The notes under the pieces are model-generated. The model searched no databases. It had not been told where the DNA came from and was given only the letters and a program-made list of their open reading frames with translations. This document shows, one piece after another, positions 50,435 to 60,174 of a DNA stretch of 64,000 nt. The position numbers and the translations under genes were made by a program. How positions within the stretch are numbered: position 1 is the first letter of the stretch; each line of letters starts with the position of its first letter. Source of the DNA: an uncultured Collinsella sp. (GTDB lineage Bacteria > Actinomycetota > Coriobacteriia > Coriobacteriales > Coriobacteriaceae); assembly GCA_900541645.1 (NCBI GenBank), contig UQKQ01000001.1:310001-374000 (forward strand), given 5' to 3'.

Positions 50435-53143
50435 ATGCCCAAGATCGATGTAGAAGAACAGCTCAAACTGCGGTTTTTGCAACCGTTGCTCGCATGTATG
50501 CCCCGCCGTGTGGTGGTTTGGCACGATGCGGACGGCGAGTTTGCCCCTGAGTTTGAGCGATTGGCCGCCGAGGGATTCGATGGCGCGGGGACCGATGACG
50601 GCGTTATGCCTGTTCAAGGTGACTTTGAACGCCCGGTGCGATTTATTGAGGCCTGCGAGGGCCGCATGTTTGCCGTCAAGAAGCTTATCAACCGCGATGA
50701 CCTTGCGAGCGATATCTTGTTGTATCGCCGTTGCCCGCGCGGCAGGCTTGAGGGCGATTGGCTTGCCGATGTTGAGCTGTATGCCGATCAGTTCCAGGCT
50801 GACTATCTTTCACTTTTGGCCGATCAGCTGGGTATCGAGAATATTGACGCCGTGCGCGAGAGTCTGCGCGAGCACAAGACGTTCTATGATGCCAAGACCC
50901 GCTGCGCTAAGTTTGCCGCGTGTGTTCCGCATGCCTCGGGCGCATCCGATATCGAACTTGGCATCCTTACGGTGATTTTTGGCGGTAAAGAGCCTGGCGA
51001 CGCGCGGCCCGCGTTTGTACTGCGCGGCTGTATGACCATGCTGCTGCACGAGGGGCCCGAGGCACTGGCCGAGTTGGCGGACAAGTACTGTGCGCGCGAT
51101 GTTCTCTCTGCCTTCATTGTGCGTTGCTATGGGTTTGAGGGGCCGCTGTATGAGCGTGATTCGCTGCTTGCACTGGCATCCCACGTGTTCCTTACGGCGG
51201 CATCCACAGCGATTCCCGAGGGAGCGCTCAAGGGACTCGAGCGTTTTGTGGCTCCTGCCTATGGTCCCTATTGTCTTGAGGCAGTGCGTACGTGGGACCA
51301 GGTTGCCGATGCTCAGGCTTCGAGCGAGGACCTATTTGAGATCTGCCGTTTGGTAGAGGATGCTCGCGGGCTCTTTGCACGGTTTGAGGCCTTGCCGATC
51401 GATGTGCTGGCCTCGCTTGATGTGTTCCCGTGCGTCAACGAGGCCGTGCTTTCGCAGCTGTTCTGCTCGTTTGCTCAGGGCGCGGACCGTGTTGAGGACG
51501 CGCGCACCTTTGCGGCGCGTCGCTGCGACCTGAGCTGGTACCGCCGTGTCGAGAGCTACTTTGACCTGCTTGTCGCCGTGGCCGATATGTGCGCGTTTAG
51601 GCAGGTGCACGCGGGCGGGTTCCATCTGGCGCAGCCCCAGCAGGTGTGGGATGCCTACACGTCCGATTGGTATGTCATGGACGCTGCCTATCGCCATATG
51701 TGCACCGCGTATTTGCGGGCACGCTCCGTCGAGTGCGATGTGCTCGAGGAACCTGCCCGAGCCGTAGTGGACTGGGCGGAGAATCTCTACAGTAACTGGT
51801 TCTTGGCCGATGCCAATGCATGCTGGGCATCGGCTGCGCAAGGGGAGTGGGCCGATTGCGGCTACATCGAGGGGCCCGAACGACAGGATGAGTTCTACTG
51901 GCACGTGCTGCCCGCCTTTGTGGGCTCTGCCAAAACGAAGGTCGTTATCGTGAGCGACGCGCTGCGCTATGAGGTGGCCCGCGACGTCGCGGCGCTGCTC
52001 GAGCGCGAGCGTGGCGGTAATGTCAAGGTCTCTAGCATGCAGGCGGTCTTTCCCTCCATTACCGAGGTTGGTATGCCCGCGCTGCTGCCACACCAAGCGC
52101 TTAAGCTTGCAGCGGATGGCTCGTTTGTGCTGGCTGACGGCATGCCCACTGCGACGACTCCGCAGCGCGAGGCCGTACTTGCCCACGTTGAGCCCACGGC
52201 CCGCGCTTTGCGCTCGAGCGCATTCCTCAACATGGCGGGAACCGAGCGTAAAGCGCTGCTCAAAGACTCCGAGCTCGTTTATCTCTACCACAACAAGATC
52301 GATGCCACGGGCGAGAAGGCCGCTACGCAGGATGACGTTTTCGATGCCTGCGCGGACGCCGTGGAGGAACTTGCCGCATTGGCGCGACGCGTGTGCACCG
52401 ACGCTCCGGGCGCGCGTGTTGTTATAACGGCGGATCATGGCTTTATCTACACGCGTCGGGAACTTAACGAGTGCCAGATGCTCGGCAAGCCAGACCTTCC
52501 CTTCCTTGACGCTCCCGTCATGCACGGCAAACGTCATCTGGTGGTGCCCAACGAGGCCGTGGCCAAGCTTTCGGACGAGGCGCGCGGGGTGTTTGCTGAT
52601 GTTGACATGGGGCGTTTGGGTGCCGGCTTTGAGGGGTTTGCCCCGCGTGAGAACGTGCACTTCAAACGACCCGGCGGTACTAACAACTACGTACACGGCG
52701 GCATGAGCCTGCAGGAGCTTTGCGTGCCCGTTATCGGATTTTGGCGTGCGCGCTCGGGTTCCAAGGACTTTGTCGATGCGCGTGCGGCGACGCTGCGCGT
52801 ACTTAGTGAGGGACGCCGAGTGACCAACTCGCTCTTTTCGGTCAATTTGATCCAGGAAGAACCTGCCCAAGGTAAGGTCTTGCCGTGCGAGTACGAGTTG
52901 GTGTTTACCGATGCAAGTGGCAACGAGGTGAGCGATACGGTCAAGGCGCATGCCAACAAGACTTCTGTTAACTCGCAGGAGCGCGTGGTGCATGCCAAGT
53001 TTGCGTTGCATGCAGCGGATGGATTCTCGGCCAAGGGTCCGTACTATCTGGTCTGCCGCGAGCGCGAGACGGGCAAGATCGTTTGGCGCGAGACGTACAC
53101 CATCGCTGTTTCATTTGCCCCCGTTGCTGATTTTGGTTTTTAG
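50435..53143 (+). CDS. pglZ: BREX phosphatase-domain protein PglZ
   Basis: PglZ belongs to the alkaline phosphatase superfamily and is essential in BREX. The 902-residue protein has the metal-site segments TKVVIVSDALRYEVARDVAALL (Asp) and VVITADHGFIYTRREL (Asp-His), plus the N-terminal domain WHDADGEFAPEFERL found in type 1 PglZ. The C-terminal half ends in a beta-rich domain. The ATG at 50435 follows AAGGATA by 6 bases, 23 bases after the PglX C-terminal gene. No frameshift seen. Confidence 0.93.
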   Translation: MPKIDVEEQLKLRFLQPLLACMPRRVVVWHDADGEFAPEFERLAAEGFDGAGTDDGVMPVQGDFERPVRFIEACEGRMFAVKKLINRDDLASDILLYRRCPRGRLEGDWLADVELYADQFQADYLSLLADQLGIENIDAVRESLREHKTFYDAKTRCAKFAACVPHASGASDIELGILTVIFGGKEPGDARPAFVLRGCMTMLLHEGPEALAELADKYCARDVLSAFIVRCYGFEGPLYERDSLLALASHVFLTAASTAIPEGALKGLERFVAPAYGPYCLEAVRTWDQVADAQASSEDLFEICRLVEDARGLFARFEALPIDVLASLDVFPCVNEAVLSQLFCSFAQGADRVEDARTFAARRCDLSWYRRVESYFDLLVAVADMCAFRQVHAGGFHLAQPQQVWDAYTSDWYVMDAAYRHMCTAYLRARSVECDVLEEPARAVVDWAENLYSNWFLADANACWASAAQGEWADCGYIEGPERQDEFYWHVLPAFVGSAKTKVVIVSDALRYEVARDVAALLERERGGNVKVSSMQAVFPSITEVGMPALLPHQALKLAADGSFVLADGMPTATTPQREAVLAHVEPTARALRSSAFLNMAGTERKALLKDSELVYLYHNKIDATGEKAATQDDVFDACADAVEELAALARRVCTDAPGARVVITADHGFIYTRRELNECQMLGKPDLPFLDAPVMHGKRHLVVPNEAVAKLSDEARGVFADVDMGRLGAGFEGFAPRENVHFKRPGGTNNYVHGGMSLQELCVPVIGFWRARSGSKDFVDARAATLRVLSEGRRVTNSLFSVNLIQEEPAQGKVLPCEYELVFTDASGNEVSDTVKAHANKTSVNSQERVVHAKFALHAADGFSAKGPYYLVCRERETGKIVWRETYTIAVSFAPVADFGF

Positions 53144-53154
53144 GAGTGTGCCCT

Positions 53155-55488
53155 ATGTTTGATAGCCATGACGACGATCTGTGGGAAGTCCCCTCGATTG
53201 ATGCGGATGTGCCCGAGCAGGCTGCGGTGCCTACAGGGGTGGCCGTGCCTGCTGCGGAGGCTGAGACTGCCGCGCCCGTTGAAGCTGCCGCGCCCGCCGA
53301 GGGTGAATCCTCGACCGATGGCTATGACCAGGCCGTGGCCGAGGACCCCGAGGGCGACGGCTACGACATGGATGGGCTGGACGGCAAACTGCTCGAGCAC
53401 TTTGCTGGCAAGATCGTGCGCAAGGACCTGACGGCCCTTATGAAGCGCGGCGCCAACGTGCCCACCTTTGTGCTGGAGTACCTGCTAGGCATGTACTGCT
53501 CAACTGACGACGAGGATGCCGTGGCAGAGGGTTTGGAGCGCATCCGCAGGATCCTCACCGATAACTACGTGCGTCCCGACGAGTCCGAGCGCATTAAGTC
53601 CAAGATCCGCGAACTGGGCCGCTTTACCATCATCGATAAGGTGACGGCCAAGCTCGACGAGTACAAAGACATTTACGTGGCGTCGTTTGCCAATCTGACC
53701 ATCGAGCCGTTTGTGATGCCGGCCGAGTACGTGCGCGACTATTCCAAGATTCTGCAAGGCGGCATTTGGTGCATTATGAGCATCGAGTATCGTCACCCCT
53801 TGGATGAGGAAGACGAGTTTGGCATGGAGGTCTTTGGCGACGATGCGCCGCGCCGCTCCAAGGCCAAGCGCAAAAAGCGCGGACCCGAGGACTCTCCGTT
53901 TAGTGTGGCGTCGCTCACGCCCATCCAGATGCCCAATCTAGACCTGGATGCCATGGTCGACGAGCGCCAGTACTTTACGCGCGACGAGTGGCTCAACATG
54001 CTGCTGCGCTCGGCTGGCTATGAGCCCAGCGAGCTTTCCGAGAAGGAGCGCCTGCACTTTATCGAGCGCATGGTGCCGCTGATCGAGCGCAACTACAATC
54101 TGTGCGAGCTGGGTCCCCGCGGCACCGGCAAGAGCCATATCTACAAAGAGGTCTCGCCTTACGCCATCTTGCTTTCGGGCGGCCAGACCACTACGGCCAA
54201 CCTGTTCGGCCGCATGAACTCCATGCGCGCCGACCGTGTGGGCTTGGTGGGTCACTGGGACTGCGTGACGTTCGACGAGGTCGCCGGCATGCGCTTTAAG
54301 GACACCAATGCCGTGCAGATCATGAAGGACTATATGGCGAGCGGCAGCTACGCGCGCGGCCGCGACCAGATCAACGCCGATGCCTCCATGGTCTTTGAGG
54401 GCAACATCAACGACACTGTGCAAAACGTCCTTAAGACCACGCACCTGTTTGATCCGTTCCCGCCGGAGTTTAACAACGATTCGGCTTTTTTCGACCGTAT
54501 CCATTATTACCTGCCGGGCTGGGAGATTCCCAAGATGCGCTCGAGTCTGCTGACCGGGCATTACGGCCTGATCACCGACTGCCTGTCGGAGTTTTGCAAG
54601 GAGATGCGCCGCAAGGACTTTACGCACCATATCGACCGGTATTTCCGCTTTAACAGCGACTTTAACAAGCGCGACGAGATCGCCGTGCGCAAGACCTTTA
54701 GCGGCCTGGCCAAGCTGCTGTTCCCCGACGAGGCCATGGACAAGGACGACGTGCGCTGGCTGCTGGACTATGCCATCGAGGGCCGTCGCCGCGTAAAGGA
54801 GCAGCTCAAGATTATGGCGGGCGTCGAGTTTATCGACGTCAACCTGGGCTATATGGATGCCGACAACCCGCAGGACGTGCATGTGGTGCGCGTGCCCGAG
54901 CAGAGCGAGGACACGCTGATTCCCGACGGGCCGCTGCTGTCCGGTCACGTGTTTGGCGTGGGCAGATCGCAGGGCGGCGAGGTCGCCGTGTACAAGCTGG
55001 AGAACAAGGCCGTTGCCGGCGAGTGCAAGTTTAAGCACGAGGGCGTGGCCTTTAACAAGCCGGTGCGCGATACGCTGGAGGCCGCGTTCGACAACTTTGT
55101 GAACCTGGCGAACCGCGTGGCGCCGGGCATGCACATTGGCTCCAAGGACTACCTGCTGTTCTACAACGACTTGCAGAGCAAGGGCCTGTCCGAAGAAGTT
55201 TCGCTCGCCGAGTTTGTGGGCCTGTGCTCCGCGGCCTGCAACCGCCCGGTGATGCCCGCGCTGGCGATTCCTGGAATCTTGCGCATGTCGGGTTCTATGG
55301 ACGAGATCCGTGGGCTCGAGGACATTATGCGCGTGGCCAAAAACGCTGGTGCTAAGCGCGTGATTTTGCCGCTGAGCGCCATCGCGGGCCTACAGAGTGT
55401 TTCGTCCGAGATTATTTCGGGGTTGAGCCCGGTGTTCTACATGGATGGCGACCCGGTCGACGCCGCAAAGAAGGCGCTGGATCTGTAG
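53155..55488 (+). CDS. brxL: BREX Lon-like protein BrxL
   Basis: BrxL is the AAA+ Lon-related protein closing type 1 BREX loci. The 777-residue product has Walker A GPRGTGKSHIYKE (near residue 320), Walker B DCVTFDEVAGM, and a C-terminal Lon-like domain (GSKDYLLFYN..., VILPLSAIAGL...VFYMDGDPVDAAKKALDL). The first ~70 residues are acidic and Ala/Glu-rich, then GKLLEHFAGKIVRKDLTALMK begins the conserved N-terminal domain. I choose the ATG at 53155, 8 bases after TAGGAG, which overlaps the pglZ stop; GTGs at 53146 and 53148 lie within that site. Confidence 0.93.
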   Translation: MFDSHDDDLWEVPSIDADVPEQAAVPTGVAVPAAEAETAAPVEAAAPAEGESSTDGYDQAVAEDPEGDGYDMDGLDGKLLEHFAGKIVRKDLTALMKRGANVPTFVLEYLLGMYCSTDDEDAVAEGLERIRRILTDNYVRPDESERIKSKIRELGRFTIIDKVTAKLDEYKDIYVASFANLTIEPFVMPAEYVRDYSKILQGGIWCIMSIEYRHPLDEEDEFGMEVFGDDAPRRSKAKRKKRGPEDSPFSVASLTPIQMPNLDLDAMVDERQYFTRDEWLNMLLRSAGYEPSELSEKERLHFIERMVPLIERNYNLCELGPRGTGKSHIYKEVSPYAILLSGGQTTTANLFGRMNSMRADRVGLVGHWDCVTFDEVAGMRFKDTNAVQIMKDYMASGSYARGRDQINADASMVFEGNINDTVQNVLKTTHLFDPFPPEFNNDSAFFDRIHYYLPGWEIPKMRSSLLTGHYGLITDCLSEFCKEMRRKDFTHHIDRYFRFNSDFNKRDEIAVRKTFSGLAKLLFPDEAMDKDDVRWLLDYAIEGRRRVKEQLKIMAGVEFIDVNLGYMDADNPQDVHVVRVPEQSEDTLIPDGPLLSGHVFGVGRSQGGEVAVYKLENKAVAGECKFKHEGVAFNKPVRDTLEAAFDNFVNLANRVAPGMHIGSKDYLLFYNDLQSKGLSEEVSLAEFVGLCSAACNRPVMPALAIPGILRMSGSMDEIRGLEDIMRVAKNAGAKRVILPLSAIAGLQSVSSEIISGLSPVFYMDGDPVDAAKKALDL

Positions 55489-55562
55489 AAGTGCGGGCGA
55501 GCGGGCTTGCGTGCGCGTGGGCCCGCGAGCGTATTGGCGTGTTCGGGTAAGGAGGCCTTGCC

Positions 55563-56915
55563 ATGGCGGGCGAGCGTTCTGTTGGCGAGCTGCTCGACGA
55601 GCTGTTTGGCTTTGAATCGGTGGCCAAGCGTCAGACGGCGCTTGAGCAGTACGATCGTGGGGAGTTGGTGCGCAAGGCGCGCTCCCGCGAGCTGCTGGGT
55701 GTGCTTAGGGGCGTCGAGGCTGCCGAGCACGCTGCGCGCGACTCTGCCGTGCAGGCTGTTGACGGGTATGTTCGCCGTGTCGAGGGCGCGGCCCTTGCGC
55801 GCGCTCGCAAGCAGGCGGGTGTTGTGGGCCCGCTGCAGATGGAGCGCCGCTATGCTGCCTTTTTGCGTATGGAGGACAAGGCCGAACTGTTGGCCCGCTT
55901 GGAGCAGACGCTTGCGTTTATCGAGGTAAAGCTGCGTGCCAATACGGCGGACAGGGTTCGTGCGGCATACGATGCTGCGGGGGCTTTGGTGTTGCAGGGC
56001 GCGGCGCGTCTGAGTGACGCGCGCGTTGTGGATGCCGCACCCTTGGATGCCGATCTGCTATGCACGCAGCTGGAGCAGCTGCGTTGCACCGCCGATACAA
56101 CGGACCTTGCCGGCATGATTACGGCGACGTTTGAGTCCGAGCTGAGTGCGACCGGGCCGCAGGGTGCTGACGCGTTTGCGAGCGATGTGGCTGGCGATGT
56201 GGCGCTGGAGCGCGAGCTTACTAATGTGCGCGGTGCTGCGCAGCGAGCGCGCTTGGCAGCCCAAGCGTATCGGGCCGAACGCGCTGCCCGCGTTGCAGGG
56301 AGCACGGTGGAGCCGGTATCGTTGCCGGGGCTTGTTTGCATTACGTGCGAGACGGGGTGCGATGCCGGGGAGCTTGCCGAGTTGCTCGCTCAGGTTAAGA
56401 AGTCGTTTGAGGCCTATAGGCGCGTTGTTACCGACGGCGGGTTGTTCTGTGCCTTTGGTGCCGGTTCGCCGCATGGGATTTGCCGCGGCAGTAGCTATTT
56501 CGACTACGATGATCGGTTTGACGAAGACGTGTTGGTGGGCGAGTATGACGGTGCTGCCAGGCACAATGTTCGGCGCGAAGTTGCGATTCCCGAGCTTGTG
56601 GACGAGGCTTCGGTCGACGGCGGCGACTCGCTCGAGGTTGCCGTGGCGCGCATGCGTGAGTTTAACGGACGGCGCTACGATGGTGTGCTGGACGAGGATC
56701 CTGCGCGCCATGTGAATGCGTTTTGGTATGGACTCAAAAAGCTCAGCCAGTATTGCGAGGCCGCCGTGCGCGTGGACGTGCGTGCTTGGGATTGCTTTAT
56801 CGATAAGGTACAGTTCGCCTACGATGAACCCGTGGGCCGTTTGGCTACGCAGATGGACGACAAACAGGTTGAGGCTTTTGTCGCTGCCGTGGATGCGCTC
56901 GGCGCTGACGAGTAA
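55563..56915 (+). CDS. Unrecognised helical protein downstream of brxL
   Basis: The 450-residue product is helical and alanine-rich in its first half (MAGERSVGELLDELFGFESVAKRQTALE..., with coiled-coil-like stretches to about residue 250). The second half is more structured (LVCITCETGCDAGELAELL, SYFDYDDRFDEDVLVGEYDG, HVNAFWYGLKKLSQYCEAAVRV). No catalytic motif is recognised. It begins 74 bases after brxL on the same strand with AAGGAGG as ribosome site, so it may be a BREX accessory gene or simply flank the island. Codon use is like brxL. Confidence 0.65.
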   Translation: MAGERSVGELLDELFGFESVAKRQTALEQYDRGELVRKARSRELLGVLRGVEAAEHAARDSAVQAVDGYVRRVEGAALARARKQAGVVGPLQMERRYAAFLRMEDKAELLARLEQTLAFIEVKLRANTADRVRAAYDAAGALVLQGAARLSDARVVDAAPLDADLLCTQLEQLRCTADTTDLAGMITATFESELSATGPQGADAFASDVAGDVALERELTNVRGAAQRARLAAQAYRAERAARVAGSTVEPVSLPGLVCITCETGCDAGELAELLAQVKKSFEAYRRVVTDGGLFCAFGAGSPHGICRGSSYFDYDDRFDEDVLVGEYDGAARHNVRREVAIPELVDEASVDGGDSLEVAVARMREFNGRRYDGVLDEDPARHVNAFWYGLKKLSQYCEAAVRVDVRAWDCFIDKVQFAYDEPVGRLATQMDDKQVEAFVAAVDALGADE

Positions 56916-56942
56916 GGGCCTGGTTTGGCGGGAGGTTTCACC

Positions 56943-57134
56943 ATGAAAATCGAAGTCGATGTAGATCAGCTGCGCGAGAGCCTGCTCGACCGCGCGGGGA
57001 GTGCGGCGGGCGTGGGCTTTCCGGCCGCTATGCTCAACGTAGTGGATATCGAGGACGAGTCGCCCCAAGAGCTCCTAGCCCGAGCCGAACGCGAAGGCCT
57101 CGACCTCCGCGACTTTGCCGTCGATGATGACTAA
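56943..57134 (+). CDS. Small acidic protein, 63 aa
   Basis: The product reads MKIEVDVDQLRESLLDRAGS, AGVGFPAAMLNVVDIEDE, SPQELLARAEREGLDLRDFAVDD. It is acidic, with helices likely at each end; no family recognised. A GGGAGG site lies 7 bases before the ATG, and it follows the 450-residue gene by 27 bases, so the two form one unit. Could be a partner or regulator of that protein. Confidence 0.6.
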   Translation: MKIEVDVDQLRESLLDRAGSAAGVGFPAAMLNVVDIEDESPQELLARAEREGLDLRDFAVDDD

Positions 57135-57143
57135 GGGGCGGAG

Positions 57144-57413
57144 GTAGCTAATATGGGACGGCGCGTCTGCATCCGCGACCGCTCGAAAATACGCGATAAG
57201 CCGTCGCAATGGAGTCTAACGACCTTGCAATTGCTCTATTTTGACTGCCCGCAGACTAAGTGAGTAGGCTTTTTTGGAAATCCTGAGCGCACGACTAATT
57301 TGCTTCAACAAACCCGCAGGTCACAGACTTGTGCTTTGGTGACGTGGTCGGCGATTCGACAAAAGTCTACTCACTTAGTTTTGAGAGACACTAATTGTCC
57401 GCAACGAGACCCC
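57144..57413. repeat. Interspersed ~270-330 bp repeat, copy 1
   Basis: The sequence shares with 60175-60507 an ordered set of blocks: GGTAGCTAAT..GGGACGG, CGTCGCAA.GGAGTC.AACGAC, CTAAGTGAGTAG.CTTTTTT, CCGCAGGTCAC.GACTTGTG, AAAAGTCTACTCACTTAG and GTCCGCAACGAGACCCC. The CTAAGTGAGTAG (57256-57273) and CTACTCACTTAG (57361-57378) blocks form an 18-base inverted repeat with one mismatch. No gene. It fills the gap after the 63-aa gene; 57414-57468 holds nothing else I recognise. Confidence 0.75.
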
Positions 57414-57468
57414 TGTCGGGGCGATTTATGCTCAAATGTAGCCAATTCGGGACGGCTGTCCCTGGCCG

Positions 57469-59070
57469 CTACGACGCGAGCGTGGCGATGACGGCTTCGT
57501 CGCCGGCGTATATGAGGGTGTCGCCGTCGGGGATGATCGTTTGGCCTTCGCGCTTGAGCATCACCACGATAAACGGGTGCTTGCCCTGCGGCACGTCGCG
57601 CAGGCGCTGACCGGCCAGGCGACCGTGGGGCGTCACGGTGACCTCGCGCAGCGTAACCTCGGCACGCTCTTCGAACGTTGGGGCTGCCATCACCAGAAGG
57701 TCGCCTTCCTCGATGACGGTATCGCCGTTGGGCAGTACCGGGTGCGCCCCGTCGCGCAGCACCAAGACCACGAGCATGTCCGTCGCGCTGCCAATATCGG
57801 CGAGCGAGCGCCCGGCAAACGGATGGCCAGCGCCCACCTTGAGCTTTACAAACGACATGCCGTCCTCGTCGCGGTAGTCGTTAAAGGTGCGGCGCACGTC
57901 GCCGGCCGCATCGATCATATCGAGTTTCTTCGCCACCGCCGGCAGTAGCGAACCCTGCACCACAATGCTCGATACGGCAATCACAAACACCAGGTCAAAT
58001 AGGTCGTGTCCGCCGGGAACGCCGGCCACCACAGCAAAGAGGCTAAAGACGACCGAAGCCGCGCCGCGCAAGCCCGCCCAGCTTACGAGCGCAACCTGGC
58101 GAGGGCTCGTCTTAAAGGGCGCCAGCAGCAGACCGACGGCGATGGGGCGGCTTGCAAAGAGCATAAACGCCATGAGCGCCAGGCCGGGTAGCAGCATTTG
58201 CGGCAGGCGCGCGGGCGTGACGAGCAGGCCGAGCAAGAAGAAGATCGTCATCTCGGCCATCTCGGTAAGGGTGTCAAAGAAGTGCGCCATCTCGACCTTG
58301 CCGGTGATGTCGCTGGCTCCCAGCACAATACCGGCCAGGTACACGGCCAAAAAGCCATTGCCGCCCAGGTAACTCGGCAGCGCGTAGGCCACGATGGCCA
58401 CCGCGAACAAGAAGATGGTCTGCGCGCCCTCGGCCGTTGCGCGTGCGCGCTCTATCAGGCGGCTGGATGCCCAGCCGATGGCAAGACCCAACCCCACGCC
58501 TAGGATGATCTGCTTGGCCAGCAGCACGGGGATGTTAATGTCGCCGCCGGCCGCGAGTGTGGCGAGCACGGCGGTGAGCATGTAAGCGACGGGGTCGTTG
58601 GAGCCCGATTCGACCTCGAGCAGCGAGTCGGTGCCGCCCCTCAGCGACAGGCTGTGCTCGCGCAGCACGCTAAAGACGCTGGCCGCGTCGGTGGATGCCA
58701 CGACCGATCCCAACAGCAGGCCACCAATCCAGTCAAAACCCAGCACGAAGTGCGCAAACGCACCCGTAATGCCGGCAGTGATGACGACGCCGAGCGTGCT
58801 CAGCAGTACCGCGGGCACGGCAACGGGTTTGGCACGGTCGATATTGGTGTTAAAGCCGCCGTAGAACATGATGAACAGCAGCGCCGTGCTGCAGACGGTT
58901 TCGGTGAGCGCATAGTCGCTAAAGTCGATGTGCGCCGGACCGTTGACGCCCAGCAGCATGCCGAGTGCGATAAAGATGAGCAGGGTGGGGAAGGGGAGCT
59001 TTTTGCCGACGGGTTTGATGGTCAGACACAGAATAATGACGAGGCCGATAAAGAGAAGGATCTGGTTCAT
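57469..59070 (-). CDS. CPA1-type cation/proton antiporter with TrkA-C domains
   Basis: The 533-residue protein has 12 or so hydrophobic helices in a Na+/H+ antiporter fold (GSVVASTDAASVFSVL and LEVESGSNDPVAYML hold the core Asp residues; LVSWAGLRGAASVVFSLFA is a family block). Two TrkA-C (RCK-C) domains follow at about residues 395-533 (GHPFAGRSLADI, LLVMAAP, GRLAGQRLRDVP). This is the layout of NhaP2/CvrA-type K+/H+ antiporters; the TrkA-C pair likely binds a ligand that gates transport. The ion is probably K+ or Na+. Single-gene unit. Confidence 0.9.
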   Translation of the reverse strand: MNQILLFIGLVIILCLTIKPVGKKLPFPTLLIFIALGMLLGVNGPAHIDFSDYALTETVCSTALLFIMFYGGFNTNIDRAKPVAVPAVLLSTLGVVITAGITGAFAHFVLGFDWIGGLLLGSVVASTDAASVFSVLREHSLSLRGGTDSLLEVESGSNDPVAYMLTAVLATLAAGGDINIPVLLAKQIILGVGLGLAIGWASSRLIERARATAEGAQTIFLFAVAIVAYALPSYLGGNGFLAVYLAGIVLGASDITGKVEMAHFFDTLTEMAEMTIFFLLGLLVTPARLPQMLLPGLALMAFMLFASRPIAVGLLLAPFKTSPRQVALVSWAGLRGAASVVFSLFAVVAGVPGGHDLFDLVFVIAVSSIVVQGSLLPAVAKKLDMIDAAGDVRRTFNDYRDEDGMSFVKLKVGAGHPFAGRSLADIGSATDMLVVLVLRDGAHPVLPNGDTVIEEGDLLVMAAPTFEERAEVTLREVTVTPHGRLAGQRLRDVPQGKHPFIVVMLKREGQTIIPDGDTLIYAGDEAVIATLAS

Positions 59071-59219
59071 GGATGGTGTCCGCTCCTGGGTGGTTGGCGT
59101 GGCACGGTCAGTTGCCTGCGGTTATTTGTACCCAAAGATGGTGGGTTTATGGGGTTAGATTGCGGGCGTGCGCGATATCGTCATAGACGGCTGCCGTCTT
59201 TGCCTCTGCTCGGAAACCC

Positions 59220-59248
59220 TTTCCAGCTTTATTGCAACGGAGTACAAT
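59220..59248 (+). promoter_or_regulatory. Promoter of the metallophosphatase gene
   Basis: TTTCCA (59220-59225) and TACAAT (59243-59248) are 17 bases apart, 76 bases before the start codon. Confidence 0.6.
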
Positions 59249-59323
59249 GGGTAACGTTTAAGTTCAACTTGAAGTTTTAGTTGCGGTTCCGGGCTTCGGT
59301 CGCAAGGTAGGGAAAGGCGTTCC

Positions 59324-60163
59324 ATGGCGATCTATGTGACATCTGATGCTCACGGACACGTGCATGCGCTTGACGAGGCCCTGTCTAAGATCTCGTTGAC
59401 GTCCGACGACACGCTGTACGTGCTGGGCGACATGATCGATCGCGGGCCCGATCCGGTCGGCGTTATTAAGCTCGTGCGCTCGCTGCCTAACGCCCGCGTT
59501 CTCAAGGGCAATCACGAGCAGATCATGCTCGATGCCATCATTGGCCAGGATCCGCTCGATGCCGAGACCTGGGATATCAACGGTGGCTGGACGACGCGCG
59601 AGCAGCTCAACGACATGGAATTTGAGGCATACGAGGAGCTCGTGCGATGGATGGCCGCGCTGCCGCTCTACGCGGTGGCCGAGACCGAGGAGCGCCCGTA
59701 TCTGCTGGTACATGCTGGAATCGAGATGAAGGCGGCGCGCGCGTTTTTACTTGAGCATGGCGTCGATTGTGCCGATGGCGTCGGAGCGGTGGGTGCCGAT
59801 CGCGAGCTGCTGCAGCAGATGCTCGCGGTGCAGTCGTCCGATGACCTGCTGTGGATTCGTCACGGCTATTGGGATGCGCCGACGGGACTGCTTTCTGCCG
59901 AGGGCGAGGGTCCGGTCGTGGTGAGCGGCCACACGCCCACGGTGTCGCTTGGGCGCTATTGCGAGGTTGGCGGCCTGGCGGGGCTTGATGAGGAGCCGGG
60001 CCGCGGGCAGATTGTGCGCCTGGGTGGCGAGGATACCGCCGGCGTGCCCGATCGTATCGATATCGACTGCGCCGCCGCCACCGGCTCCGAGTTCGGCCGC
60101 GTCGGGATCCTGCGCCTGGATGATGGCGCGGAGTTCTACGCGAATATCAACCCAGGCGAATAA
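59324..60163 (+). CDS. Metallophosphoesterase (PPP/ApaH-like)
   Basis: The 279-residue protein has all PPP-family metal motifs: SDAHGHV (Asp8, His10), GDMIDRGPD (Asp36, Asp39), KGNHEQIM, a His in LVHAGIE, and SGHTPT. Such enzymes are serine/threonine protein phosphatases or diadenosine tetraphosphatases; bacterial single-domain members of this size act on either. A GGAAAGG site precedes the ATG. It is followed by the terminator at 60292 inside repeat copy 2. Confidence 0.88.
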   Translation: MAIYVTSDAHGHVHALDEALSKISLTSDDTLYVLGDMIDRGPDPVGVIKLVRSLPNARVLKGNHEQIMLDAIIGQDPLDAETWDINGGWTTREQLNDMEFEAYEELVRWMAALPLYAVAETEERPYLLVHAGIEMKAARAFLLEHGVDCADGVGAVGADRELLQQMLAVQSSDDLLWIRHGYWDAPTGLLSAEGEGPVVVSGHTPTVSLGRYCEVGGLAGLDEEPGRGQIVRLGGEDTAGVPDRIDIDCAAATGSEFGRVGILRLDDGAEFYANINPGE

Positions 60164-60174
60164 TCGGTGCAAAG

